NCBI GenBank assembly: GCA_021850745.1
Contig: JAJZKX010000084.1
Coordinates: forward strand, 1 to 7,447
Length of the DNA: 7,447 nt
Direction of reading: 5' to 3'
Source of the DNA: Thermoplasmata archaeon
Lineage (GTDB): Archaea > Thermoplasmatota > Thermoplasmata > Thermoplasmatales > Thermoplasmataceae
Within the stretch, counting starts at the first letter, position 1. Each line of letters begins with the position of its first letter. Positions 5,813-7,447 of this stretch are shown here, in pieces. The notes below the pieces were generated by a model that worked only from the letters and a program-made list of their open reading frames with translations, searched no databases and had not been told where the DNA came from. The translations under genes and the position numbers were made by a program.

Positions 5813-5822
5813 CAATAAAATA
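5813..5822. promoter_or_regulatory. A/T box shared by the divergent genes at 5785 (-) and 5844 (+)
   Basis: CAATAAAATA is the only A/T-rich element in the 58-bp gap between the two start codons. Its centre lies ~26 bases before the plus-strand ATG (5844), an ideal leaderless spacing, and ~33 bases before the minus-strand ATG (5785). It may act in both directions, or the minus promoter may be a different, weaker element. Confidence 0.4.
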
Positions 5823-5843
5823 CAACACCGGGCTAAGGTCCTC

Positions 5844-7447
5844 ATGGGGAATGAACACACTGTTGAGCAGTATCTGAAGCTAATGAACCTCTCATCCGTC
5901 CTCCTGGACAGGAGCGGGGAAAAAATCGCGCTTGAAGTCTCAAGGCCATATCACGAGAAGAAGAGCCCAACAGAAACAGCAGTGGTTGTGTTTTCTGCAA
6001 AGGAAAAGAAGCCTCTACTTGAACTGAGGGAGCCAAATGTGAGAAAACACTTCCCTGTTTTCAACAGCCTCGGGAACAAAATAGCCTACCTTGAAAAGGC
6101 TGATGAGAAACACTCCCTTGTAATACACAACCTCACTGAGAATATTTCAGAAAAGATTGAACTTGATGGGGACCCCGTCCAGATACAATGGCATGGTGAC
6201 TCCATCCTCATACTCAAGAATGATCCTGTAAACCCGGAACTGAAGAAGAAGCACAATGAAGGCCTGGACGGGGCATTCTTCGAGGAGGAAGAGCCATACT
6301 GCTCGCTGTACCAGTACATCCCCGGGTCAGGTTTCAGGAAACTCACTGAGAACCTCCAGGTCTGGGAGTTTGACTCAGTTGGAAATACTGCTGTCCTGGT
6401 GGCATCCAGCGACCCGTATGAATGGTCCTGGTTCAGGTCCAAACTCTACTCTCTCGCATTGGAAGAAAAGAATCTGTCCCAGATCTACGATCCAGGGTTC
6501 AGGAGCCTTGCACGCCCAAAGATTTCTCCAGACGGCCTCAACGTACTGTTTGCAGAGTCTCTGAGAAGCGACCATGGCCTCACCATGGGCGACATAATAA
6601 AATATTCCCTGAAGGATGGCAGCCATGTCAACCTCACCGAAGGGCACAAAAGAAGCTACTCCGATATTTCCTGGGTGGACAACTCAAGAATAGCCGCCCT
6701 CTGGTTGCAGCAGGGCATTTTTGGCATTTCAGAGTACGACGGGGAATTCAGGGACATTTGGCAGGGCACTGGCACAGTGCTTTCAGGCTTCAATCCAAGT
6801 TTCTCCTGCTCATCCGGAAAATATGCTTTCGGTTACACAGACGGCAACAACCTGCCAGAACTCTATATCATGGGGCATGAAGGAAAACCGGAGAAGATTA
6901 GCAGCTTCAACAGTGGCCTTTCAGATCTGGAGAAGTATCCGGCTGAGGTGTTAAAGTGGAAAGCGGAGGACGGAATGGAAATCTACGGTATCCTCAGGTC
7001 ACTTGGCCCGGAAAAGCCATTAGTGGTGTATGTCCACGGAGGGCCCACGTCGGCTTCAACCATTTCCTTCATTGACAGGAGCACAGTGTATCTTGGTGCC
7101 GGCTTCTCAGTATTTTCCCCGAACTACAGGGGAAGCACCGGGTCTGGCAGGGAATATGCCGAGGCAAACCGTGGGGACATGGGAGGCAAGGACTTCACTG
7201 ACATAATGTCTGGAATCGAAAGCCTGAAGAAATCAGGAAAGCTCACTACAACAAAGATATTCATCGTGGGCGGTTCATACGGAGGTTTCATGGCATCCTG
7301 GGCAGTGACACAGACAAACCTGTTCACTGCTGCAGCAGGGCTGTTCGGGATCGCAGACTGGTTCAGCTTCCACGGGACAAACTTCGCCCCGGACTGGGAC
7401 CGCATCCATTACGACGACGATCCTTACACCGGGAAGCTGTTCAGCAA
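5844..7447 (+). CDS. S9 family serine peptidase (acylaminoacyl-peptidase / prolyl oligopeptidase-like), 3'-partial
   Basis: The reading frame stays open from the ATG at 5844 through the right edge (534 complete codons). Residues ~1-360 form a repetitive beta-strand region with propeller-like blades (for example KISPDGLNVLFAES and DISWVDNSRIAALW). From ~365 an alpha/beta hydrolase domain begins: EDGMEIYGIL, the oxyanion motif HGGP (398-401), SPNYRGSTGSG, then the nucleophile elbow GGSYGGFMASW with Ser478, and a GTNFAPDWDR segment. This is the S9C-like layout, with the propeller gating small peptides away from larger proteins. Catalytic Asp and His lie beyond the window, as does the stop. Such enzymes remove acylated or short N-terminal residues from oligopeptides in the cytoplasm; no signal peptide is seen. 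A TATA-like box ~25 bases upstream suggests a leaderless mRNA. The substrate cannot be told from the sequence. Confidence 0.93.
   Translation, partial: MGNEHTVEQYLKLMNLSSVLLDRSGEKIALEVSRPYHEKKSPTETAVVVFSAKEKKPLLELREPNVRKHFPVFNSLGNKIAYLEKADEKHSLVIHNLTENISEKIELDGDPVQIQWHGDSILILKNDPVNPELKKKHNEGLDGAFFEEEEPYCSLYQYIPGSGFRKLTENLQVWEFDSVGNTAVLVASSDPYEWSWFRSKLYSLALEEKNLSQIYDPGFRSLARPKISPDGLNVLFAESLRSDHGLTMGDIIKYSLKDGSHVNLTEGHKRSYSDISWVDNSRIAALWLQQGIFGISEYDGEFRDIWQGTGTVLSGFNPSFSCSSGKYAFGYTDGNNLPELYIMGHEGKPEKISSFNSGLSDLEKYPAEVLKWKAEDGMEIYGILRSLGPEKPLVVYVHGGPTSASTISFIDRSTVYLGAGFSVFSPNYRGSTGSGREYAEANRGDMGGKDFTDIMSGIESLKKSGKLTTTKIFIVGGSYGGFMASWAVTQTNLFTAAAGLFGIADWFSFHGTNFAPDWDRIHYDDDPYTGKLFS

Noticed and set aside
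6422..6880. 152-codon reading frame inside the S9 peptidase gene
   Set aside because: The translation is low-complexity and Arg/His-rich, and the peptidase frame is continuous and homologous through the whole stretch.

Overview
The window looks like a piece of a Thermoplasmatales-type euryarchaeal chromosome (Thermoplasma/Ferroplasma relatives). The signs are archaeal-type PRPP synthetase (285 aa) and KptA, AGG/AGA-dominated arginine codons with frequent ATA, A/T-rich TATA-like boxes about 25 bases upstream of start codons (a leaderless pattern), and an S9-type acylaminoacyl-peptidase-like enzyme. This assignment is inferred from gene content and promoter style, not from a search.

Layout. 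Bases 1-1357 hold the 3' part of an Old Yellow Enzyme / 2,4-dienoyl-CoA-reductase-like iron-sulfur flavoprotein (+). Its first ~100 bases are GC-rich and do not match the family, so the left edge may be a recombination or assembly junction. It converges with, and overlaps by 11 bp, a minus-strand two-gene operon of prs (PRPP synthetase) followed 3 bp later by kptA (RNA 2'-phosphotransferase). Divergent from prs is ilvE (branched-chain aminotransferase), with a well-placed TATA box implying a leaderless mRNA. Next come a small four-helix membrane protein and an HpaC-like flavin reductase. The flavin reductase is preceded by a possible 26-codon leader ORF and a hairpin. A minus-strand gene of unknown function (227 aa), which may be a free-standing N-terminal domain of a HerA/VirB4-type ATPase, converges on the flavin reductase. 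The last gene (+, from 5844) is a serine peptidase of the prolyl-oligopeptidase family that runs off the right edge.

How the genes relate. Most are housekeeping or metabolic single units rather than one pathway: PRPP for nucleotide, NAD and histidine synthesis (prs), NAD-dependent RNA 2'-phosphate removal (kptA), branched-chain amino acid transamination (ilvE), flavin redox chemistry (the OYE-like enzyme and the flavin reductase), and peptide turnover (the S9 peptidase). I found no mobile element, CRISPR array, tRNA or rRNA. The items most worth checking are the leader ORF and hairpin upstream of the flavin reductase, the orphan ATPase-N-domain-like protein, the substituted active-site positions in KptA, two palindromes just upstream of promoters, and the compositional break at the left edge.
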